DNA of 64,000 nt, taken from positions 372,001-436,000 of the forward strand of contig NZ_JBDPLZ010000003.1 in the NCBI RefSeq assembly GCF_039871655.1, in the 5' to 3' direction. This DNA comes from Actinocorallia sp039871655. GTDB taxonomy: Bacteria > Actinomycetota > Actinomycetes > Streptosporangiales > Streptosporangiaceae. The notes under the pieces were generated by a model. It saw nothing but the letters and a program-made list of their open reading frames with translations, had not been told where the DNA came from and searched no databases. Below, piece by piece: positions 1 to 8,695 of the stretch. The position numbers were made by a program, and so were the translations under genes. Positions within the stretch are counted from its first letter, which is position 1. Each line of letters begins with the position of its first letter.

Positions 1-652
1 CGACGGAGTCGACGGCGAAGATCAGGTCGGTGGCCTCGACGGCGACCAGGACCACCAGCAGCAGGGTCGCGATCCGCTTGCCGTCGACGCGGATGAAGAA
101 CCTGTCGCCGTGGAACTTCGGGTCGGTCGGGATGAGCCTCTTGACCAGGCGGACGATGGGATTGCGGTCGGGGTGGACCTCTTCGTCCTTGGAGACGGCC
201 ATCTTCCAGCCGGTCCAGATCAGGAACGCGCCGAAGAGGTAGGCGGTCCAGAAGAACGCCTCGAGCAGTTCGACGCCGACGAAGATGAACACCAGCCGTG
301 CGGCCAGGGCGCCGATGACGCCCCAGAACAGGACTTTGTGCTGGTAGGCGTCGGGGACGGCGAAGAAGGAGAAGACCAGCGCGAAGACGAAGACGTTGTC
401 GATCGACAGGGCCTTTTCGATCAGGTAGCCGGCGTAGTAGGTGGAGGACGCCTCCCCGCCTTGCCAGGCCAGAAGGACGAGGCCGAAGCCGAGGCCGATG
501 GCGATCCAGACGCCGCTCCAGATCGTGGCCTCGCGGAAACCGATCACGTGGCTGTCGCGATGGGCGATCAGATCGACGGCGAGCATGACGCCGATGCCGA
601 GGGTGACCGCGGCCCAGGCCCACAGCGGGACGGCGAACGACAGGTCATTCAT
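1..652 (-). CDS. TerC family integral membrane protein, partial
   Basis: The 217 codons visible give the N-terminal two thirds or more of a TerC-type protein; the gene runs off the left edge of the window. The ATG at 652 opens MNDLSFAVPLWAWAAVTLG, followed by several hydrophobic segments. Family acidic motifs lie inside membrane segments: a VDLIAH stretch near residue 25, a KALSIDNVFVFALVF segment near residue 85, and EATDLIFAVDS at the visible end. TerC proteins are multi-pass inner-membrane proteins tied to tellurite resistance and, in better studied bacteria, to metal (Mn) efflux; the substrate here is not known. It is divergent from the wHTH regulator at 840, with a palindrome in the shared region. 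Confidence 0.9.
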   Translation of the reverse strand, partial: MNDLSFAVPLWAWAAVTLGIGVMLAVDLIAHRDSHVIGFREATIWSGVWIAIGLGFGLVLLAWQGGEASSTYYAGYLIEKALSIDNVFVFALVFSFFAVPDAYQHKVLFWGVIGALAARLVFIFVGVELLEAFFWTAYLFGAFLIWTGWKMAVSKDEEVHPDRNPIVRLVKRLIPTDPKFHGDRFFIRVDGKRIATLLLVVLVAVEATDLIFAVDSV

Positions 653-765
653 CGCGGAACGTTTCCTCTCCGGGGACGCGGTCGGATCATGACGGCTCCC
701 GCCTTCCTTATCGGGAGAAATCCCCTCAAGCGTCACCCTCAGCAGCAACACCCGTCAACAGTTAC

Positions 766-781
766 GCGAAAACTTTTTCGC
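766..781. promoter_or_regulatory. Palindrome between terC and the wHTH gene
   Basis: GCGAAAA, 2 nt, TTTTCGC: a perfect 7-bp inverted repeat in the 187-nt divergent intergenic region 653-839. A second imperfect inverted repeat (CATGCGAA, 6 nt, TTCGTATG) lies at 809-830, just upstream of the regulator start. Both are plausible operator sites for the adjacent regulator; binding is inferred. Confidence 0.45.
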
Positions 782-839
782 TAATTTGTATTCGCCAGAT
801 CAGATGAACATGCGAAGCGAAGTTCGTATGATGGAGGCC

Positions 840-1184
840 ATGAGCACCTCACCGGCACGCGGCGATCAATGGACGTTCCTCACCAACCACGCACGGGTGC
901 TGCTGCGGATCGCCCGCGACCCGCAGGTGCGCCTGCGGGACGTCGCCGCCGGCATCGGCATCACCGAGCGGGCGGTGCAGATCATCGTCGCCGACCTGGA
1001 AGCGGCCGGATACCTCACCCGCACCCGGGTCGGCCGCCGCAACCGCTACACCATCGACCCCACCGCCGCCCTGCGCCACCCCTCGGAGGCCGACCACCCC
1101 GTCGGCGACCTCCTCGGCCCCTTCCTCCACCGCGAGGACGCATCCGCCCCCGAAGCGCCCGAACCGCGAACAGCCGACGCCTGA
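840..1184 (+). CDS. Small winged-helix transcriptional regulator
   Basis: A 114-residue protein with a MarR/ArsR-like winged helix-turn-helix: a helix with LRDVAAGIGITERAVQIIV at about residues 36-54, then a wing YLTRTRVGRRNRYTI. The C-terminal tail is proline- and acid-rich, with no sensor domain. The ATG at 840 is preferred over upstream in-frame ATGs (786, 804, 810, 828, 831) because GGAGG lies just before it and the upstream residues are outside the fold. It is divergent from terC and probably regulates itself or terC. It ends 21 nt before the convergent HTH_42 gene. Confidence 0.75.
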   Translation: MSTSPARGDQWTFLTNHARVLLRIARDPQVRLRDVAAGIGITERAVQIIVADLEAAGYLTRTRVGRRNRYTIDPTAALRHPSEADHPVGDLLGPFLHREDASAPEAPEPRTADA

Positions 1185-1205
1185 AAGACCCTCAGGCGAA
1201 AGGCA

Positions 1206-2306
1206 TCACCACGGGTCGGTGAAGACGACGTCGTGGGCGTCGCCGGGAGCCAGCAGGCCCAGCAGCGCCTCGGCCTCGGCGGCGACGGCGTCCCGCGCGG
1301 ACGGGGAAAGGGGGGAGAAGGGGGTGATGTCCAGGCGGGCGGCGCCCCGGGCACGGGAAGGCGACCAGGTGGCGCCGACAACGCCGTCGACCAGGACGGT
1401 GCCGGGGATCGGGCCGTGCGGGGGCCACGCGCGGGCCGTCTGGACGGGATCCAGGACGCCGGTGCGGGAGCGGTCGGCAAAGGAGATGAACAGATTGTCG
1501 AAATCGGGGAGGAAACGGACGGGCGCCGGGAAGTCCTCGGGCGGACGGGGCGCGTCGGGCAGGTCGTAGAGGGTCAGGCCGTCCTCGGTCCGGAAGGTGC
1601 GCAGGTCCATGCGGTCCAGGACCTCGCGCAGGCGGGTCAGGCCGCAGTGGGCCTGCACGTCCTTGACGGTGGCGGGACCGAACGCCGCCAGATAGCGGGC
1701 GACGAACCCCTCCAACGAGGGGGAGGAGGCCAGGGGAGAGCCGAGCCAGCGCTCGGCGGTGGTGTGGGCGACCGGGCCGCTGCGACCCCAAAGGCCGCGC
1801 GGCGGGACCTGCACCAGCGGGAGCCTGGCGCGCACCAGCTGGGACAGCGACTGCGGGGTGCCGTCGGGGAAACGGGCGTGCAGCTCCCGGCCGAGCTCGG
1901 CGAACGTCAGAGGCCTCACCTCCAGCAGCTCCCGCCCCGCCGCGGCCACCGCCTCCAGATCGACGTTCTTCCAATGGCGGCCGAACGCGCTGCGGGTGAC
2001 GCGGAAGATGAAGTCGTCGTGCAGCGGCCGCCAGGCCAGGCAGTCCTCGGCCGTCACCAGGTGGATCGTCCCGCGCATCAGCGCGATGCGCACCAGCTCC
2101 CGCTTCTCCAGCAGCCCCGCCGCGTCCTGCGGATCGAAGCCGGCGATCCGCGACCACAACGCGAAGTACCACGAGTGCGGCGTCTGCGCCTGCAGCCCGC
2201 CGACGCGCGCCACCGCCTCCGACACGCCCACCCCGGCGCGCTCCAGCAGCAGCTGCCGCGCCAGCGTCGCCCTCCCCAGCGCACGAGCGGTCAACACCTC
2301 ACCCAT
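1206..2306 (-). CDS. Winged helix DNA-binding (HTH_42 / AlkX-AlkZ-like) protein
   Basis: A 366-residue protein starting MGEVLTARALGRATLARQ. The family pattern is clear: an RQLLLER helix near the N-terminus, VGGLQAQTPHSWYFALWSR (the QxQ motif of this superfamily, about residues 35-55), RGTIHLVTAEDCLAWRP, and a C-terminal FLPDFDNLFISFADRSR plus VLVDGVVGATW segment. The superfamily includes AlkZ/AZL DNA glycosylases that unhook crosslinks or remove alkylated bases; many actinobacterial members are uncharacterised. The ATG at 2306 is chosen because the frame upstream (to 2411) is low-complexity glycine and serine. Confidence 0.8.
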   Translation of the reverse strand: MGEVLTARALGRATLARQLLLERAGVGVSEAVARVGGLQAQTPHSWYFALWSRIAGFDPQDAAGLLEKRELVRIALMRGTIHLVTAEDCLAWRPLHDDFIFRVTRSAFGRHWKNVDLEAVAAAGRELLEVRPLTFAELGRELHARFPDGTPQSLSQLVRARLPLVQVPPRGLWGRSGPVAHTTAERWLGSPLASSPSLEGFVARYLAAFGPATVKDVQAHCGLTRLREVLDRMDLRTFRTEDGLTLYDLPDAPRPPEDFPAPVRFLPDFDNLFISFADRSRTGVLDPVQTARAWPPHGPIPGTVLVDGVVGATWSPSRARGAARLDITPFSPLSPSARDAVAAEAEALLGLLAPGDAHDVVFTDPW

Positions 2307-2475
2307 GGACCCCACCCCCGCCTCCGAGAAAGCCCCGCCTGCGGTAACGCTACCCCTCACCCCGGACACTTTCCCGCCTCCCGAACCCGCCACCCGCCCG
2401 CCGGACGGCACGAAAGACAGGCCACAAACGCCAACCCTTCATCACCCTCAGCGAGAAAACGATTACCGTACGGAT

Positions 2476-3264
2476 ATGGGCTCACACAGACGGACCCCTT
2501 CACGCCTACGACGCCACGCCGGCACCGCGCTGGCCGTCGCGGCGACCTCCGCCCTCACCCTCATCGCCCGCGCCGCCCCCACCCCGGTGCCGCTCCCCAC
2601 GCCGGCGCCCCCGACGGCCTCACCCCGGCCCCCCGTCAGGCCGCTGGTCGTCAACGGACGCCTCCAGCCCGCACCCCGCGCCGTCCCCCTCCGTGCCTCG
2701 GGCGGCTACCTCCCGGCGCCCGGCACCGACGAACCCCTCCACCACCGCCACCGCACCACCCGCTACCTCGTCGAAGTCGAGAAGGGACTGCCCTTCACCC
2801 CCGAGGAGTTCGCCCGCGACGTCCACCGCATCCTCACCGACCCGCGCGGCTGGCCCACCGGCTTCCTGCGCGTGGACCGCGGACCCGTCGACCTGCGCGT
2901 CTCCCTGACCAGCCCCGCCCACACCCGCCGCCACTGCCGCCCCCTGACCGTCGGGCTGCGGCTGTCGTGCTGGCAGGGCGGCCGCGCCGTCATCAACGCC
3001 GCCCGCTGGGCCCGCGGAGCCGCCTCCTACGGACACGACCTGGCCACCTACCGCGAATACCTCATCAACCACGAGGTCGGGCACGCCCTCGGCCACGGCC
3101 ACCGCACCTGCCCCGGACCCGGACGGCCCGCCCCCGTCATGGTCCAGCAGAGCATCTCCCTGTACGGGTGCAGCCCCAACCCTTGGCCGCGCCGCCACAT
3201 CGTCCCCCGGATCGACCACTCCCACAGCGCCTTCGCCTCCATGCTGCGCCCCCTGCTTCCCTGA
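2476..3264 (+). CDS. Secreted DUF3152-type zinc metalloprotease-like protein
   Basis: A 262-residue protein with an Arg-rich N-terminus and hydrophobic segment (about residues 15-33, TALAVAATSALTLIARA), so probably exported or membrane-anchored, followed by a proline-rich linker. The catalytic-looking part has HEVGHALGHGH at residues 199-209, an HExxHxxGxxH metal-binding motif of metzincin type. Four cysteines in the mature part could form disulfides. DUF3152 proteins are common in actinobacteria but their substrate is unknown. The ATG at 2476 gives the signal-like N-terminus; the ribosome site is weak. It is divergent from the HTH_42 gene. Confidence 0.75.
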   Translation: MGSHRRTPSRLRRHAGTALAVAATSALTLIARAAPTPVPLPTPAPPTASPRPPVRPLVVNGRLQPAPRAVPLRASGGYLPAPGTDEPLHHRHRTTRYLVEVEKGLPFTPEEFARDVHRILTDPRGWPTGFLRVDRGPVDLRVSLTSPAHTRRHCRPLTVGLRLSCWQGGRAVINAARWARGAASYGHDLATYREYLINHEVGHALGHGHRTCPGPGRPAPVMVQQSISLYGCSPNPWPRRHIVPRIDHSHSAFASMLRPLLP

Positions 3265-3290
3265 GGAGCGGAAGACCCGCCGGACGTCGC

Positions 3291-4763
3291 TCAAGAACCC
3301 GGGAGGCCCGACTCGGCCAGGGCCCTGCCCGCGAGGTTACGGGCCATGCGGCCGAAGACCAGGGCGTGGAAAGGAGCGATGCACCACCAGTACAGATGGC
3401 CCAGCAGGCCGTGCGGATGGAACAGCGCACGCTGGCGCAGCACCGTGCGGCCGCCCTCCTCGCCGACCGTCCACTCCAGCCACGCCAACCCCGGCAGCCG
3501 CATCTCCGCCCGCAACCGCAAAAGGCCCTCGGCGGGGGAGACCTCCTCCACCCGCCAGAAGTCCAGCGCGTCACCCGGCCTCAGCCGGTGGGGATCCCGC
3601 CGGCCCCGCCGCAGCCCCACACCCCCGAAGACCCGGTCGACGAACCCGCGCAGCCGCCACGCCACCGGCAGCGAATACCAGCCGTTCTCCCCGCCGACCC
3701 CCTCCACCAGCCGCCACACCGCCTCCCGCGGAGCCGCCGTCCGCACCGTCCGGTCATCGACGTACAGGCTGCCGCCCGCCCAGCCCGGGTCGGTCGGCAG
3801 CGGATCGCTGGGCCGGCCCGGGACCGAGGCCGACGACCAGCGCGTGGCCACCTCCGCCTCCCGCACCCGCCGCAGCGCCAGCGCCACCGCCTCCTCGAAC
3901 CCCAGCAACCCCCCGGGCGGATCGGGGACCAGCACCGCCAGGTCGCGCTCGGCGCACACCACCTCGGTGCGCAGCGACTCCACCAGCGGACGCGCCAGCC
4001 CCGCGGGCACCGGCGTCACCAGCCCCACCCACTGGCTCGACAACCCCGGCGAGAGCACCGGCAGCGGGATGACGACCCGGTGGGGCAGGCCCGCCACGGC
4101 CGCGTACCGCTCGATCATCTCCCGGTACGTCAGCACGTCCGGGCCCCCGATGTCGAACGTCCGGTTGAACTCCCCGGGCAGCGACGCGCAGGCCGTCAGA
4201 TACCGCAGCACGTCCCGGATCGCGATCGGCTGGATCCGCGTGTTCACCCACCGGGGCGTCACCATCACCGGCAGCCGCTCGGTCAGGTACCGCAACATCT
4301 CGAACGACGCCGACCCCGACCCGATGATCACCGCGGCCCGCAGCACCATCGCCGGGACCGGCCCCTCCAGCAGGATCCGCCCCACCTCGCCCCGCGACCG
4401 CAGATGCGGCGACAGCGTGCCGCCCGAGGCCAGCCCGCCCAGATACACGATCCGCCCGACCCCCGCCCGCGCCGCGGCCCGCGCGAACGTCCGCGCCGCC
4501 CGCCGGTCCGCCTCCGCGAAGTCCACGCCGCCGCCCAATCCGTGGACCAGGTAGTAGGCGACGTCCACCCCCTCCAGCGCCCGCCCGATCGCGTCGGCGT
4601 CCAGCACGTCGGCCACCGCGGTCTCCACCCGCCCCGCCCACGGATGCCCCCGCAGGCTCCCGGCCCGCCGCGTCACGCACCGCACCCGGTGCCCGGCCTC
4701 CAACAGCTCCGGCACCAGCCGGCCCCCGACATACCCGCTGGCCCCCGTCACCAGCACCTTCAC
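3291..4763 (-). CDS. SDR-type NAD(P)-binding protein with C-terminal DUF2867 domain
   Basis: About 490 residues. The N-terminal half is an atypical SDR/NAD-epimerase domain (VLVTGASGYVGGRLVPELL for nucleotide binding, VAYYLVHGLG, VYLGGLA, then TFDIGGPDVLTYREMIERYA). The C-terminal ~170 residues match DUF2867 (AAPREAVWRLVEGVGGENGWY, LRPGDALDFWRVEE, ALFHPHGLLGHLYWW, ending GRMARNLAGRAL). These fusions are common in actinobacteria; the substrate is unknown. I chose the GTG at 4763 because the Rossmann strand begins there; an ATG at 4817 would add 18 unconvincing residues. It converges on the DUF3152 gene. Confidence 0.8.
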   Translation of the reverse strand: MKVLVTGASGYVGGRLVPELLEAGHRVRCVTRRAGSLRGHPWAGRVETAVADVLDADAIGRALEGVDVAYYLVHGLGGGVDFAEADRRAARTFARAAARAGVGRIVYLGGLASGGTLSPHLRSRGEVGRILLEGPVPAMVLRAAVIIGSGSASFEMLRYLTERLPVMVTPRWVNTRIQPIAIRDVLRYLTACASLPGEFNRTFDIGGPDVLTYREMIERYAAVAGLPHRVVIPLPVLSPGLSSQWVGLVTPVPAGLARPLVESLRTEVVCAERDLAVLVPDPPGGLLGFEEAVALALRRVREAEVATRWSSASVPGRPSDPLPTDPGWAGGSLYVDDRTVRTAAPREAVWRLVEGVGGENGWYSLPVAWRLRGFVDRVFGGVGLRRGRRDPHRLRPGDALDFWRVEEVSPAEGLLRLRAEMRLPGLAWLEWTVGEEGGRTVLRQRALFHPHGLLGHLYWWCIAPFHALVFGRMARNLAGRALAESGLPGS

Positions 4764-4884
4764 CCCGCCGTCCACGCGCAGCCCCCGTTCCCTCACCGCA
4801 ACGCACCGACATACCACGCTATGTAACCGGCGCCGGAAACCCGCCGCCGGGTTCCCGCGGGGGAGAGGCCGACGGGCCCCGACC

Positions 4885-5526
4885 CTAGACCGCCCTGCTC
4901 CCGGCGGAGGCCATCCCCAGCCACGTGTGCGGATTGCCCTCCCAGCACCAGCCGAGCTTCGGCGCGTTCCGGCTGATCCAGATCGCCGGGACCCGGCGGT
5001 CCCCGCACCGAGAACCGCCCAGAGAGAAACACTTGTTCTTGACCAGCACCTCGGGGAACTGGGTGAGCAGCGCGACCCCCTCCTCGATGGTCAGCGGACT
5101 CCGGCCCCTGCGCGCGATGACGGCCATCGCGTCCTCGGGCACCGCGCCGCAGAACTCCTCCCCGCGCTCGACGTCCAGCAGCAGGTAGGCCGACCAGCCG
5201 GGAAGCTCCACCCCCTCGGCCGCGACGAACCGCTCGAGGGAGCCCGGCTCGAAGGTACGGTCGACGAACCCCGGCTTCTTCCCGCCGCGCACAGTGGTGA
5301 GCGGCATCGCCGCCTCGATCGGCACGACCTGCCGGGTGACCACCAGCAGGAACGGCACCCGCCCCGCCGCGAGGTCACACCCCTCGGTGCCGCGTGCCGC
5401 GGCGCGGGCACGCAGCGGCGCGAGGAGCGAACGGAACTCCTCCACTCCGAGCCCTGCCGCGGCCGGATACCCCAGCTCCACGAGGTTGCGCACCTGCCGG
5501 TCGAACTCGACGCCTTCCGAAGCCAT
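4885..5526 (-). CDS. DUF5701 family protein
   Basis: A 213-residue soluble protein (MASEGVEFDRQVRNLVELGYP). It resembles DUF5701 proteins of actinobacteria: a strand-rich core with VPFLLVVTRQVVPIEAAMPL, YLLLDVERGEEFCGAVPEDAM, and a C-terminal CFSLGGSRCGDRRVPAIWIS with WCWEGNPHTWLGMASA. Five cysteines, four of them in the C-terminal third, could bind a metal, but this is not established. It lies 44 nt downstream of the DrrAB-type exporter on the same strand and could share its transcript. Confidence 0.6.
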   Translation of the reverse strand: MASEGVEFDRQVRNLVELGYPAAAGLGVEEFRSLLAPLRARAAARGTEGCDLAAGRVPFLLVVTRQVVPIEAAMPLTTVRGGKKPGFVDRTFEPGSLERFVAAEGVELPGWSAYLLLDVERGEEFCGAVPEDAMAVIARRGRSPLTIEEGVALLTQFPEVLVKNKCFSLGGSRCGDRRVPAIWISRNAPKLGWCWEGNPHTWLGMASAGSRAV

Positions 5527-5570
5527 CTTCCTTCTTTCTCGAACGCGTTACCGGGGGAGAAGGGACACCG

Positions 5571-6362
5571 TCAGTCGCCCAGCCGCTGGTAGCGGCGGAC
5601 GGACAGCGGCAGGAACACCGCCGTGATCGCCAACGGCCACAACACGGCCAGGAGAAGGCCGTGCTCGGCCGTCCGGGAACCGGAGACGACACCGGGGTTG
5701 CCGAACAGCTCACGCGTCGCGGTGACGGTCGCCGACAACGGGTTGGCCTCGGCCAGGAACGCCAGCCAGCCCGGCATGTCGGAAGGGGAGGTGAAGGCGT
5801 TGGACAAGAACCCCACCGGCCACACCAGGATCTGCAGCGCCACCACCGCCTCGGGACGCGCCAGCCGCACCCCCAGGTAGACGCCGAGCCACAGGAACGC
5901 GAACCGCAGCCACAGCAGCAGCGCCACCGCCGCCACGACCCCGCCGAACCCCTCGTGCCAGCGCCAGCCCACCAGCAGGCCGCACCCCATCATCACCAGC
6001 AGGCCCAGCGCCGAGTTCAGCAGGTCCGCGGCCGCCCGCCCGACCACGACCGCGCCCGGCGTCATCGGCAACGTCCTGAACCTGTCGGTGACGCCCTTGG
6101 CCACGTCCGAGGCCACGGCCGAGAACGTCCCCTCGATCCCGAACACCATCGACATCGCGAACATGCCGGGCAGCAGGAACTCCCGGTAGCCGCCTCCGCC
6201 CGGCACCTGGATCCCGCCGCCCAGCAGGTACCCGAACATCACCACCATCAGCACCGGGAACAGCAGCCCGACGACCACCTGGGCCGGCCGTCGCGCCCAG
6301 TGCAGCAGCGCCCGGCGGGTGAGCGTCCACCCGTCGGCCATCACCCACCCGACACTCGTCAC
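5571..6362 (-). CDS. ABC-2 type exporter permease (DrrB-like)
   Basis: A 263-residue membrane protein starting at a GTG (VTSVGWVMADGWTLTRRAL) that overlaps the ATPase stop in a GTGA arrangement. It has about six hydrophobic segments (LLFPVLMVVMFGYLLGG, the MFAMSMVFGIEG region, LGLLVMMGCGLLVGW, AVALLLWLRFAFLWLGVYLG, ILVWPVGFLSNAF, LLLAVLWPLAITAVFLPL). The ABC2_membrane domain with the NAFTSPSDMPGWL loop is typical of DrrB daunorubicin-type and related drug or lipid exporters. It pairs with the ATPase encoded just upstream. Controlled, most likely, by the divergent TetR at 7403. Confidence 0.88.
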   Translation of the reverse strand: MTSVGWVMADGWTLTRRALLHWARRPAQVVVGLLFPVLMVVMFGYLLGGGIQVPGGGGYREFLLPGMFAMSMVFGIEGTFSAVASDVAKGVTDRFRTLPMTPGAVVVGRAAADLLNSALGLLVMMGCGLLVGWRWHEGFGGVVAAVALLLWLRFAFLWLGVYLGVRLARPEAVVALQILVWPVGFLSNAFTSPSDMPGWLAFLAEANPLSATVTATRELFGNPGVVSGSRTAEHGLLLAVLWPLAITAVFLPLSVRRYQRLGD

Positions 6363-7297
6363 GCCTTCTCCTTCACGTCGGTCAGGTGCAGGAACACCTC
6401 GTCCAGGGTGGGGCGGCGGACCGCGACGTCCTCGACGCCGACCCCCGCGTCCTCCAGGGCGCGCAGCACCCCGGTCAGCGCGCCGATCCGGTCGTCGACC
6501 GGGACGCCGATGCGGCGCGCGTCGCGGTCCAGGGCGGGGGAGCGCCCGGTGACCGCCTCCACCTTCCGCGCCGCCCGCTCCAGATCGGGGGAGTCGCGGA
6601 CGACCAGGTCCAGCCGGTCCCCGCCGACCAGGTCCTTCAGCTCCCCGGAGGTTCCCTCGGCGACGACCCGGCCCCGGTCCACGACGCTGATGCGGTCGGC
6701 CAGCCGGTCTGCCTCCTCCAGGTACTGGGTGGTGAGCAGGACCGTCGCGCCCCCCTCCACCAGGGAGCGCACCGACGCCCACACCTCGGCGCGGGCCGCC
6801 GGGTCCAGGCCCGTGGTCGGCTCGTCCAGGAACAGCACCCTGGGGGAGCGGATCAGGCACACCGCGAGGTCCAGGCGGCGGCGCATCCCGCCCGAGTACC
6901 CCGACACCGGACGCGACCCGGTCTCGGCCAGGCCGAAGCGCTCCAGCAGCTCGGCGGCGCGCAGCCGGGCCGCGCGGGCGCCCAGGTGGTGCAGCCGCCC
7001 GAACAGCTCGAGGTTCTGGCGGCCCGACAGGACCTCGTCCAGGGCGGCGTGCTGGCCCAGCAGCCCGATCGCCGCCCTGACCGCGGACGGCTCGGCGGCG
7101 ACGTCGTGCCCGGCGACGCGGGCGGTGCCGCCGTCGGGGCGCAGCAGCGTGGTCAGGACCCGGACGGCGGTGGTCTTGCCCGCTCCGTTGGGGCCGAGCA
7201 GCCCGTGGACCGTGCCCGCCGGGACGGCCAGGTCGAAACCGTCCAGGGCGCGTGTGCCGCCGAAGGCCTTGGTGAGGTTCCGCGTGTGGATCTCCAT
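6359..7297 (-). CDS. ABC exporter ATP-binding protein (DrrA-like)
   Basis: A 312-residue ATPase. Walker A GPNGAGKTT is at residues 35-43, the Q-loop is in IGLLGQHAALDE, the signature is SGGMRRRLDLA, Walker B is VLFLDEPTTGLD, and the switch region is LLTTQYLEEADRLADR. The C-terminal ~90 residues form the DrrA-type extension (VRRPTLDEVFLHLT). It starts at the ATG at 7297 with an AAGGGGGGG ribosome site; the frame upstream crosses the operator region and is not coding. Its stop overlaps the permease start. It energises export of an unknown hydrophobic compound. Confidence 0.9.
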   Translation of the reverse strand: MEIHTRNLTKAFGGTRALDGFDLAVPAGTVHGLLGPNGAGKTTAVRVLTTLLRPDGGTARVAGHDVAAEPSAVRAAIGLLGQHAALDEVLSGRQNLELFGRLHHLGARAARLRAAELLERFGLAETGSRPVSGYSGGMRRRLDLAVCLIRSPRVLFLDEPTTGLDPAARAEVWASVRSLVEGGATVLLTTQYLEEADRLADRISVVDRGRVVAEGTSGELKDLVGGDRLDLVVRDSPDLERAARKVEAVTGRSPALDRDARRIGVPVDDRIGALTGVLRALEDAGVGVEDVAVRRPTLDEVFLHLTDVKEKA

Positions 7298-7320
7298 GCC
7301 CCCCCTTATTCGGTATGGTG

Positions 7321-7338
7321 TACGGAGTTGTTTCCGGA
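7321..7338. promoter_or_regulatory. Operator copy 1 for the exporter/TetR divergent promoters
   Basis: TACGGAGTTGTTTCCGGA: an imperfect inverted repeat of the form TACGGA, 6 nt, TCCGxA. It has the same architecture as the site at 7354-7371, 33 bp away. It lies 24 nt upstream of the drrA-like start, on the exporter side of the divergent region. Confidence 0.6.
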
Positions 7339-7353
7339 GAGAACCGTACAGCA

Positions 7354-7371
7354 TACGGAGTTAATTCCGTA
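7354..7371. promoter_or_regulatory. Operator copy 2 for the exporter/TetR divergent promoters
   Basis: TACGGAGTTAATTCCGTA: an 18-bp site with perfect 6-bp arms, 32 nt upstream of the TetR start. The paired copies suggest that a TetR dimer binds each site and represses both directions. Binding is inferred. Confidence 0.65.
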
Positions 7372-7402
7372 CAGCCTACGAAGAAAGTGTGAGGTGCGCC
7401 AC

Positions 7403-8164
7403 ATGGCCGAACGCAAACGGCCCGACCCCGGACGCGTCCTGGCCCTCCTGTGGGGCACCGCCACCACCCCGACACCCGCCCGCGGCCCCAGACCCAAGGT
7501 CACCCTCGACCAGATCATTCGCGCCGGCACCGACCTCGCCGACGCCGAAGGACTCGACGCCCTGTCCATGCGCCGCGTCGCCGAGCGCCTCGGCGTCGGC
7601 ACCATGTCCCTCTACACCTACGTGCCCGGCCGCACCGAACTACTGCACCTGATGTACGACCGCGCCGTCGGCCCGACCCCGCCGCCGCCCCAGGGCGCCA
7701 CCTGGCGCCAGGCCCTGCGCCACTACGCCCGCCTCGGCCGCGACCTCTACCGCGACCACCCCTGGACACTGTCCGTCGCCACACCCGGCCTGATGCTGAT
7801 GAGCCCCAACAGCACCGCCCGCGCCGACGCCGTCTACGCCGCCCTCGCCCCCCTCGGCCTGTCCGCCGAGCAGCAGGCCGCCATCGCAGGCAGCGTCGAC
7901 GCCTACGTGCGCGGCGCCTGCCAGGGGAGCGGCGTCAGCCTCACCAGCGCCGGCCTCGACGGCGGCTTCACCGACACCGACGACTACGAGCGCTGGTGGA
8001 CCGAGGCCACCCCGCACCTGATCGAACTCGTCACCCGCGAACGTTTCCCCCACCTGTACGCCGTCTGGGAGGCCGGCGCCTTCGAGGACTTCGGCGACGC
8101 CTCCTTCGACTACGGGCTCGACCGCCTCCTGGACGGCATCGAACGCCACCTCGACGGAACCTGA
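7403..8164 (+). CDS. TetR family repressor of the adjacent ABC exporter
   Basis: A 253-residue TetR. The N-terminal HTH starts after a basic, proline-rich leader: KVTLDQIIRAGTDLADAEGLDALSMRRVAERLGVGTMSLYTYVPGRTELLHLMYDR, about residues 33-90. The C-terminal ligand domain is TetR_C_1-like (DYERWWTEATPHLIELVTRERFPHL). It starts at the ATG at 7403, with GAGGTG upstream. It is divergent from the DrrAB-like exporter, with two operator copies between them, the usual layout for a drug-responsive repressor. A strong GC hairpin follows at 8193. Confidence 0.88.
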   Translation: MAERKRPDPGRVLALLWGTATTPTPARGPRPKVTLDQIIRAGTDLADAEGLDALSMRRVAERLGVGTMSLYTYVPGRTELLHLMYDRAVGPTPPPPQGATWRQALRHYARLGRDLYRDHPWTLSVATPGLMLMSPNSTARADAVYAALAPLGLSAEQQAAIAGSVDAYVRGACQGSGVSLTSAGLDGGFTDTDDYERWWTEATPHLIELVTRERFPHLYAVWEAGAFEDFGDASFDYGLDRLLDGIERHLDGT

Positions 8165-8192
8165 GGCGGGGGAGCGGGCGGGAAGGGAACCC

Positions 8193-8221
8193 GGGGGCCC
8201 CGCGCCGGGCGCGGAGCCCCC
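8193..8221 (+). terminator. GC-rich terminator hairpin after tetR
   Basis: Arms GGGGGCCCCGCG and CGCGGAGCCCCC form a near-perfect 12-bp stem with a 5-nt loop, 28 nt after the TetR stop. There is no U-tract, as is common in high-GC actinomycetes. Confidence 0.55.
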
Positions 8222-8695
8222 GCGATGCCTGTCGATGCGGTAAGCGGCCGCATACTGCGGTTTCCACCATTCCCGATCACCGATGGGGCGGAAGCGTTCC
8301 CCTGCACAGCGTCGGACGCGAGCGTTGCGCGGCGGTCAGAACCCGGTGAACAGGCTGTGACAACTACTTGGCACTCGTGGCATCCGATCTGTCACTGCCC
8401 AGGATCGATCAATACTCGGCGGAGAAGACCCGAGCCGAGGCCGGCGACCAGTACCGGCTGCGCATATGCCGTTCGAGGAGCCCCCGGAGGTCACGGCCCG
8501 CTGCGGCGTCGTCCATAAGCCCCGAATCAGTCTTACTTAACATAATGTGCATTATCCACCTGGGGGAGAAGGGGCCGACCACAAGCGGACGGCCACTCCA
8601 GGCCGGACGGCGGGCCCTTGGCGGCGGCACGCCCAGGACTCTAATCTTGCGGAAATCGCGCCCAGCACAGCTTCCACTCGCCCCCGGTCGGAGCC
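8222..8695. other. Noncoding region upstream of the RiPP-type cassette
   Basis: No convincing gene. Open frames here (for example 8368-8712) match no family I recognise and have no clear coding signal. The stretch holds an AT-rich promoter-like segment around 8530-8556 with the palindrome listed separately, leaving a possible 5' leader of about 140 nt before the MFS gene. Confidence 0.5.
8542..8555. promoter_or_regulatory. Palindrome in the AT-rich promoter region of the RiPP cassette
   Basis: ATAATG, 2 nt, CATTAT is a perfect 6-bp inverted repeat in the only AT-rich part of the 8222-8695 gap. It is a candidate operator or promoter element for the 8696-12477 operon. No regulator gene sits in the cassette itself. 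Confidence 0.4.

Noticed and set aside
1233..4826. Very long open frame on the plus strand through three annotated genes
   Set aside because: Composition is Arg/Pro/Gly/His-only, typical of the antisense or off frame of GC-rich genes; the real genes in this interval have recognisable families.
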